DNA of 64,000 nucleotides from Viridibacillus sp050278625. Lineage in GTDB: Bacteria; Bacillota; Bacilli; Bacillales_A; Planococcaceae. Shown here one piece after another: positions 43,213 to 52,317 of this stretch (positions are counted from its first letter, which is position 1; the number at the start of each line of letters is the position of its first letter). The position numbers were made by a program, and so were the translations under genes. A model generated the notes under the pieces. The model was given only the letters and a program-made list of their open reading frames with translations. It ran no database searches and was not told the origin of the DNA. The DNA lies in NCBI RefSeq assembly GCF_050278625.1, contig NZ_JBNNTI010000002.1:133840-197839 (forward strand), in the 5' to 3' direction.

Positions 43213-43641
43213 ATGAATGATGCTAGAAGAGAAAGCATTTCTTCACTTTTTGAAGTAGTTGCTTCTTTAGAGCGCAAATGGGCAAATGAGTGGAATAGCC
43301 AGAACAGTCTGGGCTTTTCTAAAACTCATATTTTAATACTAGATCTTCTAAACAACGAAGGTCCAAAACGCCCTTCTGCTATAGCTGAGAAACTTCAAGT
43401 GACAACAGGTGGCGTTACTGTGCTAACTAGCAAGCTAATTAAGGCCAACCTTGTTAAAAAGACTCAAAATGAAACAGATCGTCGTGCCTCTCAACTCGAT
43501 ATTACAGATACTGGTAGAGAACTCCTATCAACGGCACATCAACATGTAAATGAAATAATCGAAAAAATGTTTGGCATGCTCAGCGAAGATGAAATTCATA
43601 CTCTCCGTAAGATTTTCTCTAAATGCTTATTTGGTTCATAA
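43213..43641 (+). CDS. MarR family transcriptional regulator
   Basis: The 142-residue protein has a MarR winged helix: SKTHILILDLLNNEGPKRPS near residue 35, then the recognition helix in SAIAEKLQVTTGGVTVLTSKL and the wing NETDRRASQLDITDTGREL near residue 93 with the conserved DxR. No cysteine sits at the usual OhrR sensing position (Cys15). The start at 43213 has GGAG nine bases upstream; the TTG at 43198 overlaps that site. It most likely binds the palindrome over the operon promoter. Its ligand is unknown. A strong terminator ends the operon. Confidence 0.88.
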   Translation: MNDARRESISSLFEVVASLERKWANEWNSQNSLGFSKTHILILDLLNNEGPKRPSAIAEKLQVTTGGVTVLTSKLIKANLVKKTQNETDRRASQLDITDTGRELLSTAHQHVNEIIEKMFGMLSEDEIHTLRKIFSKCLFGS

Positions 43642-43682
43642 CAACCACTAACACAAAAGTATTGTGTTAGTGGTTTTATTTT
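43641..43682 (+). terminator. Intrinsic terminator after marR-like gene
   Basis: AACCACTAACACAA pairs with TTGTGTTAGTGGTT around a short loop, followed by T residues. Confidence 0.85.
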
Positions 43683-43844
43683 GGACAAAATAATGGTCAC
43701 GTCCAATAGTTGGTTTAACATACTGTCTACCTTACAAAAATAGCTACCCAAACTTGGATAGCTATTACCTTATATATTTACCGTTTTTCAAGGCGGCGAT
43801 CTCTGTTTAGATTGTCCGACTTTTGATTAACGGACAATTATTAA

Positions 43845-44417
43845 TTAAGCAGGCATGATTGCCTCAACTGAAGATTGATCAGCCATCATCATTTCTTTTA
43901 GACGTTGTTTCGCACGGAATAAACGAGATTTAACGGTACCGATTGAAACTTTCATCAATTCTGCAATTTCAACAAGAGAGTATTGATTTACATAGAAATA
44001 TACTAGTGTCGTGCGATAAATAGCATCTAGTTGACCAATTTTATCTTGCACAATTTGAGCGATTGCATCTTGCTCAATAACTTCCTCAGTAGATAGTTCA
44101 TTGTTGGGAACCAAATCTAGAACAGGAACGTCTAAAGTATCAGGTTGGTTCATCATGTATTTACTGCGACGAACATTTTTGCGATAGCGGTCGCGGAAAG
44201 TGTTCATACAAATTGTAGTTAACCAAGCTTTAACGTGATCTACGTCAGCTACATAAGATTCATAACGTACAACTTTCACCCAAACTTCTTGCATCAAGTC
44301 TTCTGCCTCTGCTTTATTGCGAGTTAGTTTTAGACATAAGTGATATATATAACGGTTGTATTCCTCGTAAACTGTTTCAAGAGTTGTATTTGTATTTGTC
44401 ATTGTTTTAGTATTCAT
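43845..44417 (-). CDS. RNA polymerase ECF-type sigma factor
   Basis: The 190-residue protein has sigma region 2 (YIYHLCLKLTRNKAEAEDLM, then QEVWVKVV) in residues 25-60 with the DLMQEV core. It has region 4 (YSLVEIAELMKVSIGTVKSR, then LFRAKQRL) in residues 147-175. The pair defines a group 4 (ECF) sigma factor. No anti-sigma gene is adjacent on either side, which is unusual for ECF factors. A Ser/Gln-rich extension follows region 4. The second ATG (44417) has GGAGG at the right spacing. I see no clear ECF-type autoregulatory promoter upstream. Confidence 0.88.
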   Translation of the reverse strand: MNTKTMTNTNTTLETVYEEYNRYIYHLCLKLTRNKAEAEDLMQEVWVKVVRYESYVADVDHVKAWLTTICMNTFRDRYRKNVRRSKYMMNQPDTLDVPVLDLVPNNELSTEEVIEQDAIAQIVQDKIGQLDAIYRTTLVYFYVNQYSLVEIAELMKVSIGTVKSRLFRAKQRLKEMMMADQSSVEAIMPA

Positions 44418-44600
44418 TTTCATTACCTCCGATTCGTGTCTTGCTTTGTTAAACCTATTGTCGCAAAAACAAACCTTTCACTCTATCGGATTCTCTTTCA
44501 ATTTTATTACATTCATGTAAGGTTAGCATATAAGTCTTGTAATCTATCTTCTAAAACGTTGATATATCAACGTTCTATACTGAAAAATTACATTACAAAA

Positions 44601-44636
44601 GAAAAATCCTATCCAAATTCTTGGATAGGATTTTAT
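44601..44636 (-). terminator. Intrinsic terminator after CNNM-like gene
   Basis: AAAATCCTATCCAA pairs with TTGGATAGGATTTT around ATTC; T-rich on the minus strand. Confidence 0.85.
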
Positions 44637-44646
44637 TCATCTTCAA

Positions 44647-45900
44647 TTATTCTTCGTCTTTATTAGGTTCGACTGGCTTTTTGGTAATCGTTAATTTTAC
44701 GATACGATTATCGTCCATTTCATTTACAACGACATGTAAATTTTCATAATTGAAGAATTCATTTTCTTCTGGAACATGAACGCATTGTTCAAGAACAAAG
44801 CCACCTAAAGTATCATGGAGTTGTGGTATATCTACTTCAAGAATTCGATTTGCCTCGACAATTTCAAGACGACCATGACAGACAAGTTTAGTTTCAGTCA
44901 CTTCATAAATGAGTGATTCCTCTGCCTCATCTGATTCATCCTCGATTTCTTGTCCAATCATTTCTTCTATTATATCTTCATGCGAAATAATCCCAAGTGT
45001 CCCACCATATTCATCTAGAACTATAGCTAAATGCTTTTTCTTAGCTAACATTAGTTTGAATACTTTTTCTACACTGATATTCGATACTACAAATAACGGT
45101 TCGCGATCTATGAAATCATCAAGCGTTTTCGAAGGATCTAATGTCCATTCAATAAATTTCTTTGAGTAGAACATGCCGACAATGTCATCCATACTTTCAT
45201 CATAAACCGGATAACGAGTAAACGAATATTCCAAAATCGTTTCGCGTACCTCTTCAAACGTTGAATGGATAGATAGTCCGACAACTTCTGTTCTATGAGT
45301 ACCGAGAACATCAGATACATCTTTATCAGGAAAATCCATAACACCTTTAAGACGCTCTGATTCATCGAAAGCAAATGTTCCTTCTGTAGAAGCAATGTCT
45401 ACCATCGTTCGAAGCTCTTCTTTCGTCAGTATCGCTTCTTTCACTGCCCCATTTGAAATGATTTGGATAAAAGTATTCGTAAAGCTTTGGATAATCCAAG
45501 TAATTGGTCGCAGAATTTGTACTAGCAAAGCAATGATTGGGGCTACCATATAAGCAATACGATCTGCAAATGTAACAGCGATTGTCTTTGGAAGAACCTC
45601 TCCAAATATAATGATAATGACTGTCAAAACTGTTGTAGCTATTGAAAGTTGCCAACCATGTCTAAGTGCAATGATAGTTAAAAACGTTGGTAGTAGTATA
45701 TTCGCTATGTTATTACCAATTAAAATCGTTGTAATCATGCGGTCCGGATGCGAAATGAGCAAAAACAGTTTTTCAGACATGCGATCTCCTTGCTCAGCAC
45801 GCAACTGGACCTTCATCCTATTAATAGCTGTTAACGCTGTTTCGCTTCCTGAAAAGAAAAATGACGCCATCAAACATATGATTAAACCTATAAACTCCAA
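44647..45900 (-). CDS. CNNM/HlyC-CorC family protein with CBS pair
   Basis: The 417-residue membrane protein has the DUF21 (CNNM) transmembrane domain in residues 1-190 (MASFFFSGSETALTAINRMK with SGSETAL near residue 18; IIIFGEVLPKTIA near residue 95). Two CBS domains (VVGLSIHSTFEEVRETILEY; VFKLMLAKKKHLAIVLDEYG) follow, and a CorC_HlyC domain closes the protein. Relatives such as MpfA export magnesium. The ExDVxxE-like SHEDIIEEMIGQEIEDE region is present. A TTG start follows AGGAGGAAG. It is a single gene with its own terminator, divergent from the dipeptidase gene. Confidence 0.9.
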   Translation of the reverse strand: MEFIGLIICLMASFFFSGSETALTAINRMKVQLRAEQGDRMSEKLFLLISHPDRMITTILIGNNIANILLPTFLTIIALRHGWQLSIATTVLTVIIIIFGEVLPKTIAVTFADRIAYMVAPIIALLVQILRPITWIIQSFTNTFIQIISNGAVKEAILTKEELRTMVDIASTEGTFAFDESERLKGVMDFPDKDVSDVLGTHRTEVVGLSIHSTFEEVRETILEYSFTRYPVYDESMDDIVGMFYSKKFIEWTLDPSKTLDDFIDREPLFVVSNISVEKVFKLMLAKKKHLAIVLDEYGGTLGIISHEDIIEEMIGQEIEDESDEAEESLIYEVTETKLVCHGRLEIVEANRILEVDIPQLHDTLGGFVLEQCVHVPEENEFFNYENLHVVVNEMDDNRIVKLTITKKPVEPNKDEE

Positions 45901-46061
45901 CTAAACTTCCTCCTGTTAATAAACGAATTCCCTATATTTTTATATAGATAATATACCATATTATTGATATTCTACCTCTCTTCAAGTGTGCCTTTCTAAA
46001 TAATTGTAGGGATATGCTATAATTATTTTTATTATCGAATATTTCGAAATGAGGGATAATT

Positions 46062-47444
46062 ATGAATAGTATAGACCGATATTTCACTACCAAACGCGAA
46101 GAACATTTAGAAGAATTAAAACAATTTTTAGCTATTCCTAGTATTAGTTCTTTATCTGAATACAAAGAAGATATGAAAACAGCCGCTTCCTTTTTAGGAG
46201 ATGCTATGAAAAAAGTTGGCTTAGAAAACATAACAATTAATGAAACTGGTGGCCACCCCGCCGTCACTGCAGATTGGTTACACGCTAAAGGCAAACCAAC
46301 TGTTTTAGTATATGGTCATTATGATGTACAACCTGTTGACCCTTTAAACCTATGGGATAGCGAGCCGTTTAAGCCTGAGATTCGCGACAATATTTTATAT
46401 GCACGTGGATCAAGTGACGATAAAGGGCAAGTGTTCATGCATATTAAAGTCATTGAAGCTTTAATGCAAATAAAAGGTGAGCTACCCGTTAACGTGAAAT
46501 TTTTAATCGAAGGTGAAGAAGAAATCGGTAGTAAAAACTTACCAGCTTTCGTTGAGAAGCATAAAGATTACCTAACAGCAGATTTAGTTTTAATTTCAGA
46601 TACAGGCCTTTACGCTCCCGGGAAACCAGCAGTTTGCTATGCTTTGCGTGGATTAACTGGCGTACAAATAGATATTCGCGGAGCTAAAGGTGACCTACAT
46701 TCTGGACTTTATGGAGGCGGTGTACAAAATCCAATACATGCCTTGGCGGATATTTTGACATCCTTCCATGATGAAGATGGCACTATCTCAGTAGAAGGCT
46801 TTTATGATAATGTTCTTCCACTGACTGACGAAGAACGTGCAGCGTTTCGTGCTTTAGACTTTGACGAAGAAGGTCTCAAAGAAGAAATTGGTGTGAGCGA
46901 ATTATTCGGCGAAAAAGGATACTCATATCTAGAACATACATGGGCGCGCCCAACACTAGAAGTAAATGGCGTATTTGGCGGTTTCTCTGGAGAAGGTATT
47001 AAGACGGTTTTGCCTGCAGAAGCCGGTGCAAAAGTAACTTGTCGCCTTGTTCCTAATCAAGACCCTGAAGAAATCGTAGAAAAACTACGTGCACATATCG
47101 CTACTCACAAGCCAGCTGGTGTTGAAATTACAGTTACTGAATTTGATAAAGGTAAGCCATTCATTACACCAATGAATCATCCACTAATTCAAGCTGCTGG
47201 CCGATCTTACGAAAAAATATATAATACACCTACAGCATATATTCGTGGTGGTGGTTCAATTCCAATCGTCGCGGCATTTGATGAAATTCTAGGAACGCCA
47301 GTAATCCTGATGGGCTTCGGACTTTCAACCGAAAACTTCCATGCACCAAATGAGCACTTCCATCTAGAAAATTACGACAAAGGACTTCGCGTCATCTGCG
47401 ACTACTACTATGAAGTAGCTGCAATTGATAAGGATACCCTATAA
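46062..47444 (+). CDS. M20 family dipeptidase (CNDP-like)
   Basis: The 460-residue metallopeptidase has the M20 di-metal site. GHYDVQP near residue 85 supplies metal His and catalytic Asp, ARGSSDDKGQ near residue 112 supplies the bridging Asp, EGEEEIGS near residue 148 supplies the catalytic and metal Glu, SDTG near residue 176 and NFHAPNE near residue 427 the last His. The dimerisation domain (RGAKGDLHSGLYGGGVQNPI near residue 207) matches the cytosolic nonspecific dipeptidase (CNDP) branch rather than PepV. It should cleave dipeptides in the cytoplasm. GAGGGAT precedes the ATG. Confidence 0.9.
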   Translation: MNSIDRYFTTKREEHLEELKQFLAIPSISSLSEYKEDMKTAASFLGDAMKKVGLENITINETGGHPAVTADWLHAKGKPTVLVYGHYDVQPVDPLNLWDSEPFKPEIRDNILYARGSSDDKGQVFMHIKVIEALMQIKGELPVNVKFLIEGEEEIGSKNLPAFVEKHKDYLTADLVLISDTGLYAPGKPAVCYALRGLTGVQIDIRGAKGDLHSGLYGGGVQNPIHALADILTSFHDEDGTISVEGFYDNVLPLTDEERAAFRALDFDEEGLKEEIGVSELFGEKGYSYLEHTWARPTLEVNGVFGGFSGEGIKTVLPAEAGAKVTCRLVPNQDPEEIVEKLRAHIATHKPAGVEITVTEFDKGKPFITPMNHPLIQAAGRSYEKIYNTPTAYIRGGGSIPIVAAFDEILGTPVILMGFGLSTENFHAPNEHFHLENYDKGLRVICDYYYEVAAIDKDTL

Positions 47445-47459
47445 GTAAGAAATTATATT

Positions 47460-47495
47460 AATCCGCTCCTTTTAATATATAGGGGCGGTTTTTTG
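47460..47495 (+). terminator. Intrinsic terminator after dipeptidase gene
   Basis: CCGCTCC pairs with GGGGCGG (one G-T) and is followed by six T. Confidence 0.78.
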
Positions 47496-47551
47496 ATGAG
47501 AAAAATCGACATAACCTGAAATTAGTACTTAATTCGCATTACTTGAACCCC

Positions 47552-48125
47552 TCTTTTGCATTGCTTAAAATCGCATTTAACCTACTCATCTCTCCTTTTG
47601 CGTCATTCGAGCTCTGATTTAACCTATTCGCTCTCTTTTGCGTTACTCGAGCTCTCATTTATCCTATTCATCTCTCCTTTTGTGTCACTCGAGCTCTCAT
47701 TTATCCTACTCATCTCTCCTTTTGCGTCATTCGAGCTCTCATTTAACCTACTCATCTCTCCTTTTGCGTCATTCGAGCGCTCATTTAACCTACTCATCTC
47801 TCCTTTTGCGTCATTCGAGCGCTCATTTATCCTATTCGCTCTCTTTTGCGTCACTCGAGCGCTCATTTAACCTACTCATCTCTCCTTTTGCGTCATTCGA
47901 GCTCTCATTTAACCTACTCGCTCTCTTTTGCGTCATTCGAGCGCTCATTTATCCTACTCGCTCTCTTTTGCGTCACTCGAGCTCTCATTTAACCTACTCG
48001 CCTCTCCTTTTGTGTCATTCGAGCTCTCATTTAACCTACTCGCCTCTCCTTTTGCGTCATTCGAGCTCTGATTTAACCTATTCGCTCTCTTTTGTGTCTT
48101 TCGAGCTCTCATTTAACCTATTCAT
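47552..48125. repeat. Tandem array of about 14 units of 40-42 bp between convergent genes
   Basis: Each unit reads CTCTCCTTTTGCGTCATTCG followed by AGCTCTCATTTAACCTACTC and a short variable end. Variation is orderly: CTCTCCTTTT or CTCTCTTTT, AGCTCTC or AGCGCTC, TTAACC or TTATCC, CTCAT or TTCG. The first unit (47552-47589) is the most diverged. Units of 42 bp keep frame, so minus-strand ORFs with 14-residue repeats (MSRLNERSNDAKGE) appear, but 40- and 41-bp units break the frame. I therefore call it non-coding. It occupies the whole space between the dipeptidase and nitroreductase terminators. Confidence 0.93.
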
Positions 48126-48159
48126 TAAATTCCTAACATCTCATCTGATCCTTGAATCA

Positions 48160-48198
48160 AAGAAATCCCACATACGTTTAGTTAACGAATGTGGGATC
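48160..48198 (-). terminator. Terminator after nitroreductase gene
   Basis: ATCCCACAT pairs with ATGTGGGAT across a loop; TTTCTTTG follows on the minus strand. Confidence 0.7.
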
Positions 48199-48235
48199 TC
48201 TGATACCATAGAAGAACTATGGTTCGTATATAATT

Positions 48236-48808
48236 CTATTCTCCAAAAATCGTTACAATTTCTGTTGCTAATTTACGTGGTTTATCTTTTGGTACAAGAT
48301 CGTAGTAACCTAACTGTAACATGGCTATAATGCGTTCACCGGGTTTAATGCCCATTGGCTCGCGGAATTTTGGATTATCTAGCCAAGCAGGAGTTTTCCA
48401 GCATGCACCGATTCCTTTATCCCATGCAAGTAATTGCATATTTTGTATGAAGCTACTTGCTGCAGCAAAGTCTTCTAAACGTTCTTTTTGTCGAGCATCT
48501 TCTGGAACGGCTACAAATGCATAGGCACCTGGTAATGAGAATTTACTCATTTTACTTTGAAGTTCATCTTCAGTAAGCTCTTTCCAGTTCGGTACAACGA
48601 ACTCACGAATAAGGTCTTTTAATGGTTCTAACTCGGGACCGCATGCCACAACTAAACGCCAAGGCTGACGGTTACCGTGATTAGGTGCCCATACTGCGTC
48701 ATCTATTATAGACATTAAATCTTCGCGATCTATTGGTTGCCCATTAAACATTTTAATGGAACGGCGTTGTGTAATTGCCTCTTTTACGGTTAATGATTGT
48801 TCCTTCAT
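48236..48808 (-). CDS. Nitroreductase family protein
   Basis: The 190-residue flavoprotein has the nitroreductase N-terminal signature ITQRRSIKMFNGQPIDRED near residue 10, the FMN-binding APNHGNRQPWRLVV near residue 42, and GACWKTPAWL near residue 132 with the late GERIIAMLQLGY. It should be an FMN-dependent NAD(P)H oxidoreductase, acting on quinones, nitro compounds or flavins. The substrate is unknown. I place the start at 48808, eight bases after GGAG. It is transcribed convergent to the dipeptidase gene, across the tandem repeat array. Confidence 0.88.
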   Translation of the reverse strand: MKEQSLTVKEAITQRRSIKMFNGQPIDREDLMSIIDDAVWAPNHGNRQPWRLVVACGPELEPLKDLIREFVVPNWKELTEDELQSKMSKFSLPGAYAFVAVPEDARQKERLEDFAAASSFIQNMQLLAWDKGIGACWKTPAWLDNPKFREPMGIKPGERIIAMLQLGYYDLVPKDKPRKLATEIVTIFGE

Positions 48809-48930
48809 TTCCATCACTCCTACTCTGTTAATCTTCATAATTTGGCAGTTAGTTCATCATACGAGATATGTATGCATCACTATCCACCATACCATATTCA
48901 TTAAAAAAAACAAAAAATGACATCATTTAA

Positions 48931-50754
48931 TTATAAAAAGTTCGTTTGATTGCGACCGTTATTTTTTGATTTATAAAGTGCTTGGTCGGCTGTTTCGATG
49001 AAGGCACTTACTATTTCAAATAAATGCATAGATGTCGTAGTGCCTCCGATGCTAATGGTCGCAAAATTCATATCGCTTCTGCCTTTATGTTCAAATTTAG
49101 CATTTTCAACTGAACTGCGTATTTTCTCAGCAAGTATCATCGCCTCACCCTCATCCATTTTACTAATAATGATAGCGAATTCTTCTCCACCATAACGACA
49201 AATAACACCTTTTTCTGCGACAATATCTTTCATTATATTCACTGTATGGCAAATAAGATCGTCACCTTTTAGATGACCATATGTATCGTTATATTTTTTG
49301 AATTCATCAATATCAATCATAAGTAATGTTAGTGGCCACTTGTCTTTGTAACTTTCGCGGAAACAGATTGGCAGACGGTCGTCAAAATAGCGACGATTAT
49401 TAATACCGGTTAAACCGTCTAGTTCAGTCAATTGCTTCAATCGCTCATTTTTTTTCTGTAGTTCTAATGTTCTTTCATGAATCTTTTCGTCAAGTGATGT
49501 ATTTAACGTCATCAATTCATTACTAAGTAATTCAGACTCATGGAATTTTTTTGCGTAATTGCGACTTAAATTGAATGCTTGCAAAATGACGTAGAAGAAA
49601 AACCCAAAAATTGAAAGCATAAGTGTATCTATTAGACCCTTTGCAAACAAATAATCGTTCAATACCGTTATGAAAAATAACAAATTCGCTATTAAATTCA
49701 TTAGAGAAGTGGGTCTTTTATTTACAACAGCCCTCACTAATATAATCGTTATGAAAATCATAAGTATAAAAGCAAGGGGAAATACGGCAAAGAATAGAGG
49801 TATAAAAAAGCTTGGTGGTGTTACCCAAATTAGTAATAGTAGTGGCATGGTTATTGCCATAACTATATAAACAGTCTTCTTACCCGCTTCTTTTGGAAAT
49901 AGTCGATAAATAAAGACCATATATAGAAGAACGGCACCATAGATTAATGAGTACTCTATCTTTTTTAGTAAAAACCAAGACAAATATGAGAATTGCATTT
50001 GTAAGAGCATCGGTCCTAGGAAAAGTGAATGGGTCACAATAAATAGACTCAACAAACCAAAATAAAGAAAAGGTCGTTCAGTTTTCCTATAAAAAAACAC
50101 AATTATATGGTATATCCCTATAATAATTACACTGCCATTCATAAATAACAAAGCAGCTTGTTGATCTAAATGGTAATTGACTAGTGCATTCGCTTGGCCA
50201 AATAAAATATCTTTACTTGGACCACCAACAATGTCTTCAAAATCAGAAACTTGTAAAACAACCAAAATCTTCTCTGAGTTGGGAATAAAATAGCCAATTC
50301 TAGGGGTAATAGAAGGAGTAGATGTATCTTTAGAAGTACCTACAGAACCACTTGATGAAATGACCCTTCCATCGACAAATAAGGTGTAGGCGCTTGATTG
50401 GAAATCTGTAGAAAGCGCAAATGTATAACTAACCTGCTCTTTAGGAATTTGCAAATAGAAAGCAAATGTTCCGTAGCCATTATCACTCCCTAATTGATCA
50501 TTCCAAGTGCTTGGTAAATATCCCTTATCTAAATTCGACGTTTTTACCCGCCTCTCTATCTCTTTATTAGATAGTATTTCTTGAGTAAAAAATAGCCATT
50601 CACCACGTAATGGAATTACGGTACTCTCTGTTAAATCTGCATTCTTGAGTACTAATAAGCCGTTTTTCATGTGGTAGTTAGTTTCATAATCGATTAATGA
50701 ACAACCACTGAGGATGAATACAAATAATAGTAGTAATACACTTATTTTTCTCAA
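48931..50754 (-). CDS. 7TM-DISM diguanylate cyclase lipoprotein (GGDEF)
   Basis: The 607-residue protein begins with a lipoprotein signal (LLLFVFILSGCSL, Cys18). An extracytoplasmic beta-sandwich domain (about 30-190; GEWLFFTQEI, TFAFYLQIPKEQ) and a seven-helix 7TMR-DISM region (about 195-390) follow. A short coiled coil (NTSLDEKIHERTLELQKKNE) leads to a GGDEF domain whose catalytic loop is RYGGEEF near residue 525. LTELDGLTGINNRRYFD precedes it. I see no RxxD inhibitory site five residues before GGEEF. It should make cyclic di-GMP in response to an external ligand. TTG is the start codon, after GGAGGAG. Confidence 0.9.
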   Translation of the reverse strand: MRKISVLLLLFVFILSGCSLIDYETNYHMKNGLLVLKNADLTESTVIPLRGEWLFFTQEILSNKEIERRVKTSNLDKGYLPSTWNDQLGSDNGYGTFAFYLQIPKEQVSYTFALSTDFQSSAYTLFVDGRVISSSGSVGTSKDTSTPSITPRIGYFIPNSEKILVVLQVSDFEDIVGGPSKDILFGQANALVNYHLDQQAALLFMNGSVIIIGIYHIIVFFYRKTERPFLYFGLLSLFIVTHSLFLGPMLLQMQFSYLSWFLLKKIEYSLIYGAVLLYMVFIYRLFPKEAGKKTVYIVMAITMPLLLLIWVTPPSFFIPLFFAVFPLAFILMIFITIILVRAVVNKRPTSLMNLIANLLFFITVLNDYLFAKGLIDTLMLSIFGFFFYVILQAFNLSRNYAKKFHESELLSNELMTLNTSLDEKIHERTLELQKKNERLKQLTELDGLTGINNRRYFDDRLPICFRESYKDKWPLTLLMIDIDEFKKYNDTYGHLKGDDLICHTVNIMKDIVAEKGVICRYGGEEFAIIISKMDEGEAMILAEKIRSSVENAKFEHKGRSDMNFATISIGGTTTSMHLFEIVSAFIETADQALYKSKNNGRNQTNFL

Positions 50755-50850
50755 TTATACTCCTCCAAAAATTTGATAATAGGTTAAAAAAGGGTTGTTT
50801 TCATAGTGGTTTTTCCTACATACTGTAAAAAAGAGTCTGGAGGATTTGGT

Positions 50851-51435
50851 ATGTCTTATTTGACGATTTGTTATTGGCTAGTAAGTTACTTAGTCGGTAC
50901 TTTCATGACTGCATGGTGGATCGGTAAATGGAAAAACATCGATTTACGTGAACACCGCAGTGGAAATTTAGGTGCTAGGAATGCTGGTGCAGTTATTGGT
51001 AAATATGCATTCTTCGCGACCTCCCTTGGCGACGGTGGCAAAGGGATACTTATTGTTTTACTCGGTTACTTTTTGAAAGAAACTCAATTCACAATTGCAG
51101 TCGCTGGAGCCCTTGTTATTATCGGACACTTATTTCCTATTTGGTTAAAGGGTAATGGAGGTAAAGGAATTGCAACATTTGTGGGTGTTGCGCTTGCTTT
51201 TAATCCCCTTCCATTTTCAGCTTTTGTAGTAGGTTTTTTAATTCCCTTTCCGTTCTTAAAAAGCGCAACATTAAGTATGATTTTTGGATATTTATGTTAT
51301 ATCGGATGGATTATATACAGCGGATGTTTACCAGTTGCTTGGCCAATCGTTCTTATTATTCTAATCATTCTTTACAAGCATCGCTCTGACATTATTGAGT
51401 CCTATCAAGAAAAAGCTTGGCAATCGAAAAGATAA
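50851..51435 (+). CDS. plsY: Glycerol-3-phosphate acyltransferase (PlsY family)
   Basis: The 194-residue membrane protein matches PlsY, which transfers acyl groups from acyl-phosphate to glycerol-3-phosphate in the first step of phospholipid synthesis. Motif 1 is HRSGNLGARNAG near residue 31 (usually GSGNPGATN), motif 2 is HLFPIWLKGNGGKGIATFVG near residue 93, and a third glycine-containing loop is less clear. The deviations in motif 1 (LGAR for PGAT) suggest a divergent second PlsY-type enzyme. GGAGGAT precedes ATG 50851. Two terminators follow. Confidence 0.82.
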   Translation: MSYLTICYWLVSYLVGTFMTAWWIGKWKNIDLREHRSGNLGARNAGAVIGKYAFFATSLGDGGKGILIVLLGYFLKETQFTIAVAGALVIIGHLFPIWLKGNGGKGIATFVGVALAFNPLPFSAFVVGFLIPFPFLKSATLSMIFGYLCYIGWIIYSGCLPVAWPIVLIILIILYKHRSDIIESYQEKAWQSKR

Positions 51436-51436
51436 C

Positions 51437-51469
51437 AAAAAAGCATCAATTTAATAGCCTGCTTTTTTT
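51437..51469 (+). terminator. Terminator after plsY
   Basis: AAAAAGCA pairs with TGCTTTTT around a 16-base loop. Confidence 0.5.
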
Positions 51470-51479
51470 GAAAACACAG

Positions 51480-51520
51480 CAAACCCGACCTATTATCCAT
51501 TGAATAGGTCGGGTACTTTA
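51480..51520. terminator. Bidirectional terminator between plsY and the amidase gene
   Basis: ACCCGACCTATT pairs with AATAGGTCGGGT around ATCCATTG between convergent genes. Confidence 0.8.
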
Positions 51521-52020
51521 TTATATTGGTAATATAACATCTTCTATGTGAAAAAAGTAGTATTTCATATTCGGTGTATAGGCACTCGAGTCTTTATATT
51601 CCCATGGTCGATGAAAGCTATTGAATGTGTGGGCATTCACATGAGGTACACCATCTTGAATACTTGTAACGATAACAGAATGATCTATTCTTCCATCACC
51701 TTGGAAATCGAAAAAAATAACATCTCCTAGCTCTAAGTCATAGGCAGATGCAACTCGCTTTCCCCTCAGTCCCTTCTTTGAAGTTTCTAAATACCATCGC
51801 AATGAATGCGATGTACTCCAACTAAAACTCCAATTACCTCCTTTTAGCCACCAGCCCTCCGATCGGTTTGGCGATCCCCACATCGGTCCACCGCCTGCAA
51901 AAAGACATTGCGATATATAATTCGTACAATCCACCTCAAATCGCGGAAATGCTGGATTGTAGCTGTCCCACCATTTATCGGCGTAAGCGACAGCTGCTTG
52001 TCGATTGTAAACCGCTCCAT
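51521..52020 (-). pseudogene. Putative amidase (Amidase_6) gene with a frameshift at codon 4
   Basis: A perfect AAGGAGGTG ribosome-binding site serves an ATG at 52020 that reads MERF and then leaves frame. In the next frame the sequence continues without a stop as YNRQAAVAYADKWWDSYNPA, FPRFEVDCTNYISQCLFAGG and onward to the stop at 51521. This is a full Amidase_6 domain with the Cys-Thr-Asn-(Y/F) and DHSVIVT motifs. One missing T in the TTT at codon 4 restores MERFYNRQAAVAYADKWW. The domain is related to NlpC/P60-like cysteine peptidases acting on the cell wall. An internal GTG at 51934 would cut the N-terminal 29 residues. Confidence 0.7.
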
Positions 52021-52317
52021 CACACCTCCTTAGTCATGTATATGCCTTGCCCTTGTTGAATATCTCTGGTATTGCAAAAGATTATATACAATAGTCATCT
52101 TGTCATTTAAAGTCGTTTACACGAAAATTATCTATTTATAAAGAACCTCAAATTATTACTCAACTTATTACATTTCTATGATATTTGTCAGTGCCTTTAC
52201 ATTTATACAACAATTGCAATATTCCTTATTTGATTCGCCCAAAATAAGTCAAAAATTTGGTACAATGAAAACAACTTATTTATTTCTCCTATTTTACGTT
52301 TGAAAGGGTGTTTAAAA

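Noticed and set aside
47624..47866. Repeat protein gene with 14-residue repeats on the minus strand
   Set aside because: Only the 42-bp units keep frame; 40- and 41-bp units break it, and no separate start region or unique domain exists.
47552..48125. CRISPR array
   Set aside because: Units follow one another directly with no unique spacers, and no cas genes are present.
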